Of a DNA stretch of 64,000 nt, positions 52,411-61,647 are shown in pieces. The DNA comes from Micromonospora sp. MW-13. Its GTDB lineage: Bacteria > Actinomycetota > Actinomycetes > Mycobacteriales > Micromonosporaceae. How positions within the stretch are numbered: position 1 is the first letter of the stretch; each line of letters begins with the position of its first letter. The notes under the pieces were generated by a model. That model had not been told where the DNA came from. It made no database searches and saw only the letters and a program-made list of their open reading frames with translations. The DNA is taken from the NCBI RefSeq assembly GCF_003434305.1, contig NZ_QKKX01000011.1, forward strand, positions 372,001-436,000. The letters are read 5' to 3'. The position numbers were made by a program, and so were the translations under genes.

Positions 52411-53358
52411 GTGGAGGATCCCGTACCCGAACAGATGCGCACGGCCGGCACCGCGCTGCTCGGCGCGCTCGACGCGGCGGCCCGGGCCGCCGCGGCCCGC
52501 CCCTTCGACGACGCCGCCCGGCGGTGGCTGGAGTACCGGCCCCGACCGCGACCGGGGGTCTGCCTGGCCGACCTGGACCGCGCCGGCCGCAAGGCCGCAC
52601 ACCGGTTACTGGCCACCGCGCTCAGCCCGGCGGCGTACGCGCAGGCAATGGCCGTCGTCGCGCTGGAGGAGGTGCTGGACCGGGCCGAGGGCTGGCGACG
52701 CGGGCGGCACAGCGGCGACTACTGGGTGGCGGTCTTCGGCGACCCGGCCCGCGACGACCGGTGGGCGTGGCGGTTCGAGGGGCACCACCTGTCGGTGAGC
52801 ATGACCGTGGTCGACGACCAGGTCTCCCCCGCCCCGGTGTTCCTCGGCGCGAACCCGGCCACCGTCCGGCACGCCGGGCATCCGGTGTCCCGACCCCTCG
52901 GTGTCGAGGAGGACCTGGCCCGCGCCCTGCTCGACGCGATCGGTCCGGCGGGGCGGGCGGCGACGGTCGTCGCCGACGAGGCGCCCGCCGACATCATCAG
53001 CGCCACCCGACCGGACGCACCGGGGTCGATCACGCCGCTCGGGGTGCCGGCCGACCGGCTCGGCCCCACCGGCCGGGCCATGCTCGACCAGCTCGTCGCC
53101 GTGTACCTCGACCGGCTGCCGCCGGAACTCGCCGTCCGGGAGGCCGGCCGGCTCGCCGGCGGCCCGCTGCACTTCGCCTGGGCCGGCCCGACCCGGCCCG
53201 GCCAGCGCCACTACTACCGGGTGCAGGGCGACGACCTGCTGATCGAGTACGACAACACGAGCGACGACGGCAACCACGCGCACACCGTGCTGCGCCGCCC
53301 GGCCAGCGACTTCGGCGCGGACGTGCTCGCGGCGCACCACGCCGAGGCACACGGCTGA
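52411..53358 (+). CDS. DUF3500 family protein
   Basis: 315 residues. The DUF3500 pattern is strong: RFEGHHLSVSMTVVDDQVSP, APVFLGANPATVRHAGHPVS, a central helix set, PLHFAWAGPTRPGQRHYYRV, then LLIEYDNTSDDGNHAHTVLR and FGADVLAAHHAEAHG. The His-rich motifs suggest metal binding. No signal peptide. The frame is open upstream, but VEDPVPEQM at 52411, 6 nt after TATACA, is chosen. Family function unknown. Confidence 0.88.
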   Translation: MEDPVPEQMRTAGTALLGALDAAARAAAARPFDDAARRWLEYRPRPRPGVCLADLDRAGRKAAHRLLATALSPAAYAQAMAVVALEEVLDRAEGWRRGRHSGDYWVAVFGDPARDDRWAWRFEGHHLSVSMTVVDDQVSPAPVFLGANPATVRHAGHPVSRPLGVEEDLARALLDAIGPAGRAATVVADEAPADIISATRPDAPGSITPLGVPADRLGPTGRAMLDQLVAVYLDRLPPELAVREAGRLAGGPLHFAWAGPTRPGQRHYYRVQGDDLLIEYDNTSDDGNHAHTVLRRPASDFGADVLAAHHAEAHG

Positions 53359-53444
53359 ACTGGACCGGGCGCGGGCCACCCGGACGGGCCGCGACGCTGG
53401 CTCGATGGTCCACGACGCCGGTTCGGGCCCATCGCGAGAATGAT

Positions 53445-54206
53445 TCAGGCGGGCCGGACGGCCTCGATCAGGAACCGCCGGGCGTGCGCCACGAAGCCGC
53501 CCTGGGCCTCGATCCGGGCGTGCAGGCGGGCGAGCTGCGGCCGGTACCGCTCGACGGTGAACCCCGGCACCGTCCAGACCACCTTGCGCAGGAAGTAGAC
53601 CACCCCGGCGATGTCGTGGAACTCGGTGCGCAGGGTCGCCTCGCGCAGGTCGACCACCGTCAGCCCGGCCGCCGCCGCGGCGGCCACGGCCTGCTCGGGC
53701 AACTGCCGCGCGGGCGGGGGCAGCGGGCCGAGCAGGGCCTCGCTCAGCTCCCGTACGGTGCCGCCGCGGATCTGCTGGGACAGGAACGTCCCGCCCGGCC
53801 GCAGCACCCGGGCGACCTCGTCCCAGCGGGTGTTCACGGGATGACGACTGACCACCAGGTCCAGGGTGGCGTCCCGCACCGGCAGGTCGCCGCCCTCGGC
53901 CACCCACAGCACGGTCGCGCCGAGCGGGCGCAGCGTGCGCCGGGCCACCCGCACGTTGGGCGGCCACGCCTCGGTGGCCAGCAGCACCCGGGGCGGGTTT
54001 GGCACCTCGGCGAGCACCTCCCCGCCGCCGGTGTCCACGTCCAGCGCCGTGTCGGCCCGGGCCATCCGGTCGGCGACCAGCCGGGCGTAGCCCCAGGGTG
54101 GGCGTTCCTCGGAGGCCCGGGCGTGCAGCCAGGAGAAGTCCCAGCCCCGCACGGGCACGGCCGCGCCCTCGGCCAGCAGCTCCTCGAAGGCCCGATTCCC
54201 GCTCAT
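53445..54206 (-). CDS. SAM-dependent methyltransferase-like protein
   Basis: 253 residues, class I Rossmann-type. Motif I is ALDVDTGGGEVLAEV, then LLATEAWPPNVRVARRTL (motif II region), LDLVVSRHPVNTRWDEVARV (motif IV) and LRPGGTFLSQQ (motif V). The substrate is unknown. A CAGGCT box lies 6 nt before ATG (54213-54218 on the minus strand), a possible leaderless start. Confidence 0.85.
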   Translation of the reverse strand: MSGNRAFEELLAEGAAVPVRGWDFSWLHARASEERPPWGYARLVADRMARADTALDVDTGGGEVLAEVPNPPRVLLATEAWPPNVRVARRTLRPLGATVLWVAEGGDLPVRDATLDLVVSRHPVNTRWDEVARVLRPGGTFLSQQIRGGTVRELSEALLGPLPPPARQLPEQAVAAAAAAGLTVVDLREATLRTEFHDIAGVVYFLRKVVWTVPGFTVERYRPQLARLHARIEAQGGFVAHARRFLIEAVRPA

Positions 54207-54212
54207 CCGGCC

Positions 54213-54218
54213 AGCCTG
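54213..54218 (-). promoter_or_regulatory. Possible leaderless -10 box (methyltransferase gene)
   Basis: CAGGCT, the same hexamer and 6-nt distance as before the gene at 33013. Confidence 0.3.
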
Positions 54219-54304
54219 GCCGCTGGCCGACCGGTCGGCAAGGCGATTTTCCCCGGGCGGGGGCGCGCGATCACGCCGCCGGGACGCGGGCGGCCGGCGG
54301 GAGC

Positions 54305-54805
54305 TCAGGCGCGGGGACGGACGATCTCCACGGTCGAGCCGGCCACGCCGCCCAGCGCGTCCGGGGTGTCCGCCTCGACGCGGGCGGACTCGAACTGACG
54401 CATCAGCCGGGCGCCGAGCCACACGCCGACCGCGCCCACGCCCAGCGCGACCAGCTCGGTGGCGAACATCGCGCCGGTCGCACCGCGCTGCGGCGAGTGC
54501 GACCGGACCAGGCAGGTCAGCAGGAACAGCGCGGCCATCGCGACGTTGACCAGATTGAACGTGATCTTGGTGCGGTGGGTTCGGCCGCCGGTGGCGTCCC
54601 ACAGGTCGACCAGGCCGGCCACGGTGGACAGCCCGGCGGCGACCAGCGCGGCGACCGCCGTCCAGTAGCCGACCTCGCCGAGGAACACCGGGCCGCCCGC
54701 CACGTCGGCCAGGTCGAAGACCGTGGCGCTGACGAAGAGCCCGAACGGGAACGTCACCAACATCGGTTGGATCGGGTGCCCGTGCACCCGCAGCCGGCTC
54801 TCCAT
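54305..54805 (-). CDS. DUF2231 membrane protein
   Basis: 166 residues with about four transmembrane helices. The family opening RVHGHPIQPMLVTFPFGLFV and GGRTHRTKITFNLVNVAMAA are typical; HP near the start and the Asp after the third helix are conserved and may bind haem or metal. ATG at 54805 follows GGGGAGGG. Function unknown. Confidence 0.9.
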   Translation of the reverse strand: MESRLRVHGHPIQPMLVTFPFGLFVSATVFDLADVAGGPVFLGEVGYWTAVAALVAAGLSTVAGLVDLWDATGGRTHRTKITFNLVNVAMAALFLLTCLVRSHSPQRGATGAMFATELVALGVGAVGVWLGARLMRQFESARVEADTPDALGGVAGSTVEIVRPRA

Positions 54806-54949
54806 CGTGCCCTCCCCAGGTCGTCTCAGCTCACCAGTCCAGGGTGCTACCCCCGGACGACGGGAGGGAAACGACGGGCCGACCGACGTGAGACGCACAT
54901 CGGACACCGCCGGGGCCGGCTGGCCGCCGTCGAGCGGACCGGCGGTGGG

Positions 54950-55690
54950 TCAGTTCTCCCGGGGGCGGGAGACCGTGACCACGAGGCGCTCGGCCACCTC
55001 CCGCACCGGGATGTCCAGCGACAGCGCGGCGCTGCGCAGCACCTGGAGCGCCTCCGGGGCGGCGCAGCCCCGCTGGGTCATGATCACCCCGATCGCCTGC
55101 CCGACCACCCCGTCGACGAGTTGCGCGGCGTCCAGCTCGTGGGCCTGGGCGGCCCGCCGTTCGCGGTCCCGCACCGCCGCGAGCAGCAGCCCGGCGTGCT
55201 CGGCGAGCAGCATCGCGGTGAGCTGGTGCCGGGTGGTCAGCGCCGCCGACGCCGAGGCGTACAGGTTGATCGCGCCGATGACCTGCTCGTCGACGTCGAC
55301 GGGCGCGGAGATCACCCCGCGCACCCCGAGGTCGCGGGCCCGGGTCGTCCAGGCCGGCCAGCGGGACTCCTGGGTGAGGTCCTCGGCGAGGATCATCTCG
55401 CGGCGGTGGATGGCGCTCATCGCCGGCGAGTCGGGGCCATGGCGGAGGTCGTCCAGGCCGGCCAGGGCCGGGTCGGAGGCGGCCACCCCCGCCGGTTCGC
55501 CGGCCCGCAGGGCGGTGAAGCCGCACCAGGTGACCCCGGCGACGGCGGCGCGGGCAATCCGGACCAACTGGGTCAGCGCCTCGTCGAAATCGGTCACGGC
55601 GATCAGGCCGGCGGTCAGCTCCCGCAGCAGCGCCGCGGTCTCCAGGACGCTCAGGGTCTCGGTGTCGGGCGCCTGCGTCTCCAGGTTCAC
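54950..55690 (-). CDS. GAF-ANTAR RNA-binding regulator
   Basis: 246 residues: a GAF sensor domain (about 20-165) and a C-terminal ANTAR helical domain (about 180-240; DAAQLVDGVVGQAIGVIMTQ, then AALQVL-like region). ANTAR proteins bind paired hairpins in nascent RNA to prevent termination. GTG start overlaps the stop of a 24-codon upstream frame (GTGA). Targets are not known here. Confidence 0.9.
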   Translation of the reverse strand: MNLETQAPDTETLSVLETAALLRELTAGLIAVTDFDEALTQLVRIARAAVAGVTWCGFTALRAGEPAGVAASDPALAGLDDLRHGPDSPAMSAIHRREMILAEDLTQESRWPAWTTRARDLGVRGVISAPVDVDEQVIGAINLYASASAALTTRHQLTAMLLAEHAGLLLAAVRDRERRAAQAHELDAAQLVDGVVGQAIGVIMTQRGCAAPEALQVLRSAALSLDIPVREVAERLVVTVSRPREN

Positions 55691-55761
55691 CGTGGCCCCG
55701 CCCCCGTCGTGGGGACGGCTGGTGACCGGCGGCGGCGCACGTCGACCTTCGGCTGTGTCAT
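55687..55761 (-). CDS. 24-codon leader ORF coupled to the ANTAR gene
   Basis: ATG with GGGAGAG 8 nt upstream opens a short frame starting MTQPKVDVRRRRSP, whose TGA overlaps the ANTAR GTG as GTGA. The ANTAR gene itself has only a weak ribosome binding site, so translation of the leader may be required. The run of Arg codons could make it responsive to translation rate; inference. Confidence 0.45.
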   Translation of the reverse strand: MTQPKVDVRRRRSPAVPTTGAGPR

Positions 55762-55922
55762 GGTCTGCTCTCTCCCGATCAATCCGACCCGGGCTACTAC
55801 CCTCGCCAACCCGGGTCGAAACGGCTGAAAAGCGGCCTCATCCCCCTGGTCGGCTCCGGAGATGGAGGCGGATCACCGCAGTCGGGCGGCTCCCCCCGTC
55901 GCGGGGAACCGCCCGACGGCGG

Positions 55923-58217
55923 TCAGCGCGGGGCGGCGCTGAGCCGCCGGCCGACCGAGGCGATGAGCCGGTCCAGCTCCGAGCCGAACGGGTTGTCGTG
56001 GACGAGGTACGTCCAGGTGGCGCTGGGGCGGACCAGAGTCGACTCGGCCGGCTCCCAGTCGTCGTCGAACTCGGTCTCGGTGAAGGTGGCGATGGTGCGG
56101 GTCTCGATCTCCGGGACCAGCGCGTTGAACGCCGGCACCGCCGCCCGGTGGAACTCGTCGAGCGGGTCGAGCCGGCCCAGGGCGCGCAGGTGCACGCCCT
56201 CGCGCACCTCCGACAGCTCGGCCAGGTGCTCGGCCCACAACCGGTCGAGGTGGTAGAGGGCGATCGACCGGGCCGCCCGGGCGAGCAGGTCCTCGTCCAT
56301 CTCCTCGGCCTGCTCCGGCACCCGCTCCAGCAGCATCAGCGCGGCGATGTCGCTGGTGAGCAGGCGCTCCCGCCGCTCGGCGAGCGCCTTGCGCTGCTGC
56401 TCGATCACCACGCTGTAGCGCCAGGTGTTGCGGTGGATCTCGTGGTTGACGCCCTCGGCGACCCGCTGGGCGTGCTCCACCGCGTAGTCGACCTGCGGGT
56501 CGGTGACCAGGCCGTCGGCGTTCATCCGGGGCGACGGCGGAACGGCGTCGCCGGCGTGCCGGACCACCAGGTCGTCTTCGAGGCTGACGAAGAACACCGA
56601 CCCGCCCGGGTCGCCCTGCCGGCCGGCCCGGCCGCGGAGCTGGTCGTCGACGCGGCGGCTGTCGTGCCGGCCACCGCCGATGACGTAGAGGCCGCCCAGC
56701 TCGGCCACCCGGTCCCGGTCGGCCTGGTCGCTGCCGCCGAGCCGGATGTCGACGCCCCGGCCGGCCATCTGGGTGGAGACGGTGACCGCGCCGTACGCGC
56801 CGGCCTCGGCGATGATCGCCGCCTCCTCGTCGTCGTTCTTGGCGTTGAGCACCACGCAGGGCACCCCGGCGGCGTTCAGCCCGGCGGCGAGCTGCTCGGA
56901 CTCCTTGACGTCGAGGGTGCCGACCAGCACCGGCCGGCCCTTGTCGTGGCAGCGCTTGATCTCGTCGACCAGCGCCTCCTCCTTCTCGGCCCGGGTGGCG
57001 TAGATCCGGTCCGGCTCGTCCTCCCGGATGCAGGGGGTGTTCGGCGGGACCACCGCCACCTCCAGGCCGAAGAACTCGCGGAGCTGGTCGCCGACCAGCA
57101 CCGCCGTCGCGGTCATCCCGCACACCTTCGGGTAGAGCGCGATGTACGCCTGCACGGCGATGGTGCCCAGCACCTCGCCCTCGGCGGTGGCGTCGAGGCC
57201 CTCCTTGGCCTCGACCGCCGCCTGGAGGCCGTCGGGCCAGCGGCGGCGCTGGGCCACCCGGCCCCGCATCTCGTCGATCAGCTCCACGGAGCCGTCCCGG
57301 ACGATGTAGTCGACGTCGCGGTGCAGCAGGGCGTGCGCGTGCAGCGCCACGTTGACCGCGGAGAGCTGCCCGACGTGCTCGGCGTCGTACAGGTCGATGC
57401 CGCCCAGCTTGGCCTCGACGGCGGCCAGGCCGGCGGAGGTGAAGGCGACGCTGCGGCCGTCCTCGGCCACCGTGTAGTGCCTGCCCTTGCGCAGACCCCG
57501 GACCAGCGCCGCGGCGGCGTGCACCGGGTCCTGCTCGCCGCCGACCGCGCCGGCGAGGACCATCGGCACCCGGGCCTCGTCGATCAGGATCGAGTCGGCC
57601 TCGTCGACGATGGCCGTGGCCAGCGGCGGCTGCACCCGGTCGTCGAGGTCGGTGACGAGCTGGTCGCGCAGGTAGTCGAAGCCGGCCTCGCTGACCGAGA
57701 CGTAGGTGACGTCGCAGGCGTACGCGTCGCGCCGCTCCTGCGGGGTGGACGCCTCGTTGACCCAGCCGACGGTCAGCCCGAGCAGGGCGTAGACCGGCTC
57801 CATCCACTGGGCGTCGCGACGGGCCAGGTAGTCGTTGACGGTGAGCACGTGCACCGGGCCGTTACCGAGCCGGACGTGCCCGTACGCGGCGATCGTGGCG
57901 GTCAGGGTCTTGCCCTCACCGGTGGCCATCTCGGCGACCTTGCCGGACAGCAGGGCCATCGCGCCGAGCAGCTGCACGTCGTACGGCCGCTGGTCCAGCC
58001 CGCGCCGGGCGGCCTCCCGTCCGACGGCGCAGATCTCCTCGTACCCGGTGGCGGCGCCGGCGGCCTCGGTGAGCTCGGCGTCGGTCAGCGCCGACAGCTC
58101 CTCCTCGCGGGCCTCGATGGCCGGCAGCAGCTTCTCCAGCGGGCCCAGGTCGACCGTGCTGCCGGGCCGCTGGAGGAACCGTCGGAACCTGCTCTTCAAC
58201 CGTTGCGACACACCCAT
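55923..58217 (-). CDS. secA2: Accessory Sec translocase ATPase SecA2
   Basis: 764 residues, shorter than housekeeping SecA and lacking the C-terminal zinc-binding tail, as in SecA2. Walker A MATGEGKT (about 97-104), DEAD-type VDEADSILIDEAR near 200, the preprotein crosslinking domain, second ATPase motifs QMAGRGVDIRLGG and DDQLRGRAGRQGDPG, helical scaffold and wing at the C-terminus. The frame is open far upstream but MGVSQRLKSRFRRFL is the natural start; a TACCGT box lies 8 nt before ATG. SecA2 exports a subset of proteins with SecYEG. No partner is seen nearby. Confidence 0.93.
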   Translation of the reverse strand: MGVSQRLKSRFRRFLQRPGSTVDLGPLEKLLPAIEAREEELSALTDAELTEAAGAATGYEEICAVGREAARRGLDQRPYDVQLLGAMALLSGKVAEMATGEGKTLTATIAAYGHVRLGNGPVHVLTVNDYLARRDAQWMEPVYALLGLTVGWVNEASTPQERRDAYACDVTYVSVSEAGFDYLRDQLVTDLDDRVQPPLATAIVDEADSILIDEARVPMVLAGAVGGEQDPVHAAAALVRGLRKGRHYTVAEDGRSVAFTSAGLAAVEAKLGGIDLYDAEHVGQLSAVNVALHAHALLHRDVDYIVRDGSVELIDEMRGRVAQRRRWPDGLQAAVEAKEGLDATAEGEVLGTIAVQAYIALYPKVCGMTATAVLVGDQLREFFGLEVAVVPPNTPCIREDEPDRIYATRAEKEEALVDEIKRCHDKGRPVLVGTLDVKESEQLAAGLNAAGVPCVVLNAKNDDEEAAIIAEAGAYGAVTVSTQMAGRGVDIRLGGSDQADRDRVAELGGLYVIGGGRHDSRRVDDQLRGRAGRQGDPGGSVFFVSLEDDLVVRHAGDAVPPSPRMNADGLVTDPQVDYAVEHAQRVAEGVNHEIHRNTWRYSVVIEQQRKALAERRERLLTSDIAALMLLERVPEQAEEMDEDLLARAARSIALYHLDRLWAEHLAELSEVREGVHLRALGRLDPLDEFHRAAVPAFNALVPEIETRTIATFTETEFDDDWEPAESTLVRPSATWTYLVHDNPFGSELDRLIASVGRRLSAAPR

Positions 58218-58303
58218 GAGCCGCAACGGTACGCGACCCGGGCCGACTTTCGCGGCCCGGTCGGGCCACGACGGGGCGAGGCGTCCGCCACGACCCGCCT
58301 CGA

Positions 58304-59392
58304 TCAGCCGGCCAGCACCACCTGGAGCTCCTGGCGACGGCCTCGTGCCAGGTCGGTGAGCAGCGCCGGGGCCTGCGCGAACGGCACCACCGCCGACACC
58401 AGGTGCTCGCGGATCTGGTCGCCGTACGTCCGCAGCAACCCGATCGTCTCGGCCGAGAGCCGCTCCCGGTCCCAGGTCGGGGCGAGCCCGCGCGGCACCC
58501 GCCCGATCTGGGCGCAGCGCAGCGCCAGCCCGTTGTGGTGGAACTCCTCGCCGAACCGGACGGCGTCGGCGCCGGCCTGGTAGAAGGCCAGGTCGACCAC
58601 GGTGCCCTGGGGTCGCAGCAGGCGCAGCGCGAGCTGCAACGCCCACGCCTGCCCCCGGCACTGGAAGACCACGTCGGCGCCCCGGTCCCCGGCGGCGTGG
58701 TTCCACCGGGTCTTGAGCACCACCGCCGGGTCGTCGGCGTCCGGGTCGAGGGTCTCCAGGCCGAGCGCCCCGGCGACCGCCCGGCGCTGCGGGGTCGGGT
58801 CGAGCACCACCACCGACGCCGCGCCGTGCCGCCGGGCGAACAGGGCGGTGAGCAGGGCCACCACCCCGCCGCCGACCACCGCGACCCGGCGCCCGCGCAC
58901 CCCGTCGCCGAGCGACCGGACGTCGGCGCCGCACAGGTCGGCGGCGGCGTGCAGCAGCCCGTTGGCGCAGATCGGGCCCATGTGCGCGACGTACACGCCG
59001 AGCAGCGGGTCGAGGTCGTCGGGCAGCGGGACGAACCGCTCGGCGACCGGGTCGGCGACGTACCCGCTGCGGTGGCCGTAGGTCATCGCGCCGACGGCGC
59101 CCACGGCGACCGCCGGGGTGCGGCTGGCCACCACCCGCCCCACCTGCATGTAGCCCAGCCGGGTGACCGGGTACGGGGTGCTGGCCTCCCCCGGCTGGAA
59201 CAGCCCGAGGCCGGCGTTCCAGTGGACGTTGAGGTACGGGTTGGTGCCCTTGACGAAGCTCAGCTCGGTGCCGGCGGACACCCCGCTGTACAGCGTCTCC
59301 ACCCGGAACGTGCCGTCGCGCAGCTCGCCGGCCTCCTGCTCGACCAGCTCGACCCGGCCGGGGCCGCTGACCACCACCACCCGGTCACGCAT
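58304..59392 (-). CDS. Zinc-dependent medium-chain dehydrogenase-like protein
   Basis: 362 residues, MDR superfamily. The Rossmann motif is VAVVGGGVVALLTALFARRH and the catalytic-domain opening is LYSGVSAGTELSFVKGTNPY, seen in dehydrogenases acting on polyols or sugar derivatives. The usual zinc-Cys cluster is not obvious. Its ATG overlaps the Gfo/Idh gene stop by 8 nt, so both are made together. A sugar or cyclitol oxidation role is inferred from context. Confidence 0.88.
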   Translation of the reverse strand: MRDRVVVVSGPGRVELVEQEAGELRDGTFRVETLYSGVSAGTELSFVKGTNPYLNVHWNAGLGLFQPGEASTPYPVTRLGYMQVGRVVASRTPAVAVGAVGAMTYGHRSGYVADPVAERFVPLPDDLDPLLGVYVAHMGPICANGLLHAAADLCGADVRSLGDGVRGRRVAVVGGGVVALLTALFARRHGAASVVVLDPTPQRRAVAGALGLETLDPDADDPAVVLKTRWNHAAGDRGADVVFQCRGQAWALQLALRLLRPQGTVVDLAFYQAGADAVRFGEEFHHNGLALRCAQIGRVPRGLAPTWDRERLSAETIGLLRTYGDQIREHLVSAVVPFAQAPALLTDLARGRRQELQVVLAG

Positions 59393-60413
59393 CGACGGCC
59401 ACCCCCGCCGGGGCCGCCGCGGCGGCGGTCCGGGGCGTCGCGGCCGGACCGGTGGGCAGCGCCACCGGCCGGCCGGTGGCCGCCGACTCGGCGATCGCGA
59501 GGGCCAGCCGCTGGGTGCCGAGCGCCTCGGCGTACGGGACCCGGACGTCGTCGCCGACGCCACGCACCGCGTCGACGAAGGCCCGGTCGACGGCGGTCCG
59601 CGCGCCGTCGGGGTCGGCGGGCAGGTGCCGCTCGCCGTCGGCGTCGCGGATCGTCAGCCCGTCCTCGGCCAGCGACAGCGCCAGCCCGTCGGCGAGGATC
59701 TCCAGCCCGGCCCGGTGCTTCCAGCCGAGCACGCAGGCGGCGGCGAGGGTGCCCACCGCCCCGCCGGCGAAGCGCAGGGCGGCCGTGGTCACCGAGTCGA
59801 TGTCGGCGCCCTCGACCGGCGGCGGGGCGCCGTCGCCGTACGCGGTCACCTCGGTCACCTCGCCGACCAGCGCGCGCATCAGGTCCAGCACGTGCGCGGC
59901 CTGCTCGACCACCGGGCCGCCGGAGTGGTCCCGGCGGGCCCACCAGGCCACCGGGGGCACCTTGTCCAGCCAGGCCCCGCCGACCATCCGCACCGGCCGG
60001 CCGGCGAGCAGCTCGCGCGCCTCGTCCACCACGTGCAGGTACCGCCAGTGGTGGCCGACCCCGGTGAGCAGCCCACGCCGGGCCACCAGGTCGGCGATCC
60101 GCTCGGCGGTGTCCAGGTCCACCGCGACCGGCTTCTCCACGAACATCGGCACCCCGGCGGCGACGATCGCCTCCTCCACCGGGCCGTGCGCGAACGGCGG
60201 CACGCAGACGTACACCGCGTCCGGTCCCGCCGCGAGCAGCTCGTCGACGTCGGCGAACGTCGCGGCCCCGTGCGCGTCGGCCAGTACGGCCGCCGCGCCG
60301 CGCGTCACGTCGGTCACGCCGAGGATCTCCACGTCCTCGAAGCCGCCCAACACCCGGGCGTGGCGCTGCGCCACCCCGCCGGCCCCGACCAGTCCCACCC
60401 GGCACGCGCGCAT
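59385..60413 (-). CDS. Gfo/Idh/MocA-family oxidoreductase
   Basis: 342 residues, NAD(P)-binding sugar/cyclitol oxidoreductase. Rossmann motif VGLVGAGGVAQRHARVL, family segments VYVCVPPFAHGPVEEAI and MFVEKPVAVDLDTAERI (the EKP motif with catalytic Lys). ATG at 60413 with GAGAGGG upstream. First gene of a two-gene minus-strand unit, divergent from the GpgS-like gene. Confidence 0.93.
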   Translation of the reverse strand: MRACRVGLVGAGGVAQRHARVLGGFEDVEILGVTDVTRGAAAVLADAHGAATFADVDELLAAGPDAVYVCVPPFAHGPVEEAIVAAGVPMFVEKPVAVDLDTAERIADLVARRGLLTGVGHHWRYLHVVDEARELLAGRPVRMVGGAWLDKVPPVAWWARRDHSGGPVVEQAAHVLDLMRALVGEVTEVTAYGDGAPPPVEGADIDSVTTAALRFAGGAVGTLAAACVLGWKHRAGLEILADGLALSLAEDGLTIRDADGERHLPADPDGARTAVDRAFVDAVRGVGDDVRVPYAEALGTQRLALAIAESAATGRPVALPTGPAATPRTAAAAAPAGVAVDA

Positions 60414-60608
60414 CGACAGACCCTCTCGCCACGGTTTCACGTATCCGCGCAGTGCACTCCCCCCGGGACGGCGCAATCAAACGTTCACCTCGCAGGAACG
60501 GCCCGGTGCCCGGGCCGTGATCAAGCTGTTAGGGATGATTCGGTTAACGCGTGGGCGGTACTGGGAAAACACCACCCCGCGTTTCCGCAGCGATCTGGGG
60601 GTGTGTCT

Positions 60609-61622
60609 GTGCGAGATACCGAATCGAGCGTCTCACCCGTGGTGGAGGCGTGGGCGACCTACCGGACCACCTCGGCGACCGATTGGACACCGCGGCGGCT
60701 GGTGCGCGCCAAGGGCGACAGCCGGGTCAGCGTGGTGCTGCCGGCGCGCAACGAGGAGGCGACGGTCGGCGCGATCGTGGCGACCATCCGGGAGCACCTG
60801 ATGGACCGGGTGGCGCTGGTCGACGAGCTGATCGTGGTCGACTCCCGGTCCACGGACCGAACCGCGCAGGTGGCCCGGGCGGCGGGCGCGGAGGTGGTCG
60901 GCCAGGACGAGATGACCCGGGGGCTGCCCCCGCTGACCGGGAAGGGCGACGCGCTGTGGGCGGGGCTGGCCGCGGCCGAGGGGGACGTGGTCGCGTTCGT
61001 CGACGCCGACCTGCGCGAGTTCCGCCCGCACTTCGTCACGGGCCTGCTCGGCCCGCTGCTGACCGACCCGTCGGTGGAGTTCGTCAAGGGCTTCTACCAC
61101 CGGCCGCTGGTCGGCGCGACCAGCGTGGAGGCCGACGGCGGGGGCCGGGTCACCGAGCTGATGGCCCGCCCGCTGCTGAACCTGTTCTGGCCGGAGCTGG
61201 CCGGCTTCGTCCAGCCCCTCGCCGGCGAGTACGCCGGCCGGCGCGCCGTGCTGGAGCGGGTGCCGTTCGTCTCCGGGTACGGGGTCGAGACGGCGATGCT
61301 GATCGACCTGCTGGACCTGGTCGGGTTGGACGCGCTGGCCCAGGTGGACCTCGGTGAGCGCAAGCACCGCCACCAGGACACGGCGGCGCTGGGCCGGATG
61401 TCGGCGCAGATCATGCTGACCGCGTGGTCGCGGTTGCAGCGGCGCGGCTGGGCCAGTCCCGGCACCGCGCCGGCGACCCTGCTCACCCAGTTCCGGCGGG
61501 GCGGCTCCGAGGCGCTGCCCAACCTGGACCGCGAGATCGTGGTCAGCGACGTCTCGGTCGAGGAGCGTCCCCCACTGGCGGAGCTGCGTCACCGGCTGCC
61601 GCGCCGCCGGGTGGCGGCGTGA
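60609..61622 (+). CDS. Glucosyl-3-phosphoglycerate synthase-like glycosyltransferase
   Basis: 337 residues, GT-A fold (GT2/GT81-like). VSVVLPARNEEATVGAIV for the nucleotide-sugar site, VVAFVDADLREF with the DxD metal motif, KGFYHRP, and FVQPLAGEYAGRRAVLERVP characteristic of GpgS. GpgS makes the precursor of glucosylglycerate and, in mycobacteria, of methylglucose polysaccharides. GTG at 60609 is preferred, with GGGGG upstream; GTG at 60603 is an alternative. The usual partner phosphatase is not nearby, so the acceptor may differ. Confidence 0.85.
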   Translation: MRDTESSVSPVVEAWATYRTTSATDWTPRRLVRAKGDSRVSVVLPARNEEATVGAIVATIREHLMDRVALVDELIVVDSRSTDRTAQVARAAGAEVVGQDEMTRGLPPLTGKGDALWAGLAAAEGDVVAFVDADLREFRPHFVTGLLGPLLTDPSVEFVKGFYHRPLVGATSVEADGGGRVTELMARPLLNLFWPELAGFVQPLAGEYAGRRAVLERVPFVSGYGVETAMLIDLLDLVGLDALAQVDLGERKHRHQDTAALGRMSAQIMLTAWSRLQRRGWASPGTAPATLLTQFRRGGSEALPNLDREIVVSDVSVEERPPLAELRHRLPRRRVAA

Positions 61623-61647
61623 CCGTCGCCGAGGGAAGGAACCCCAC

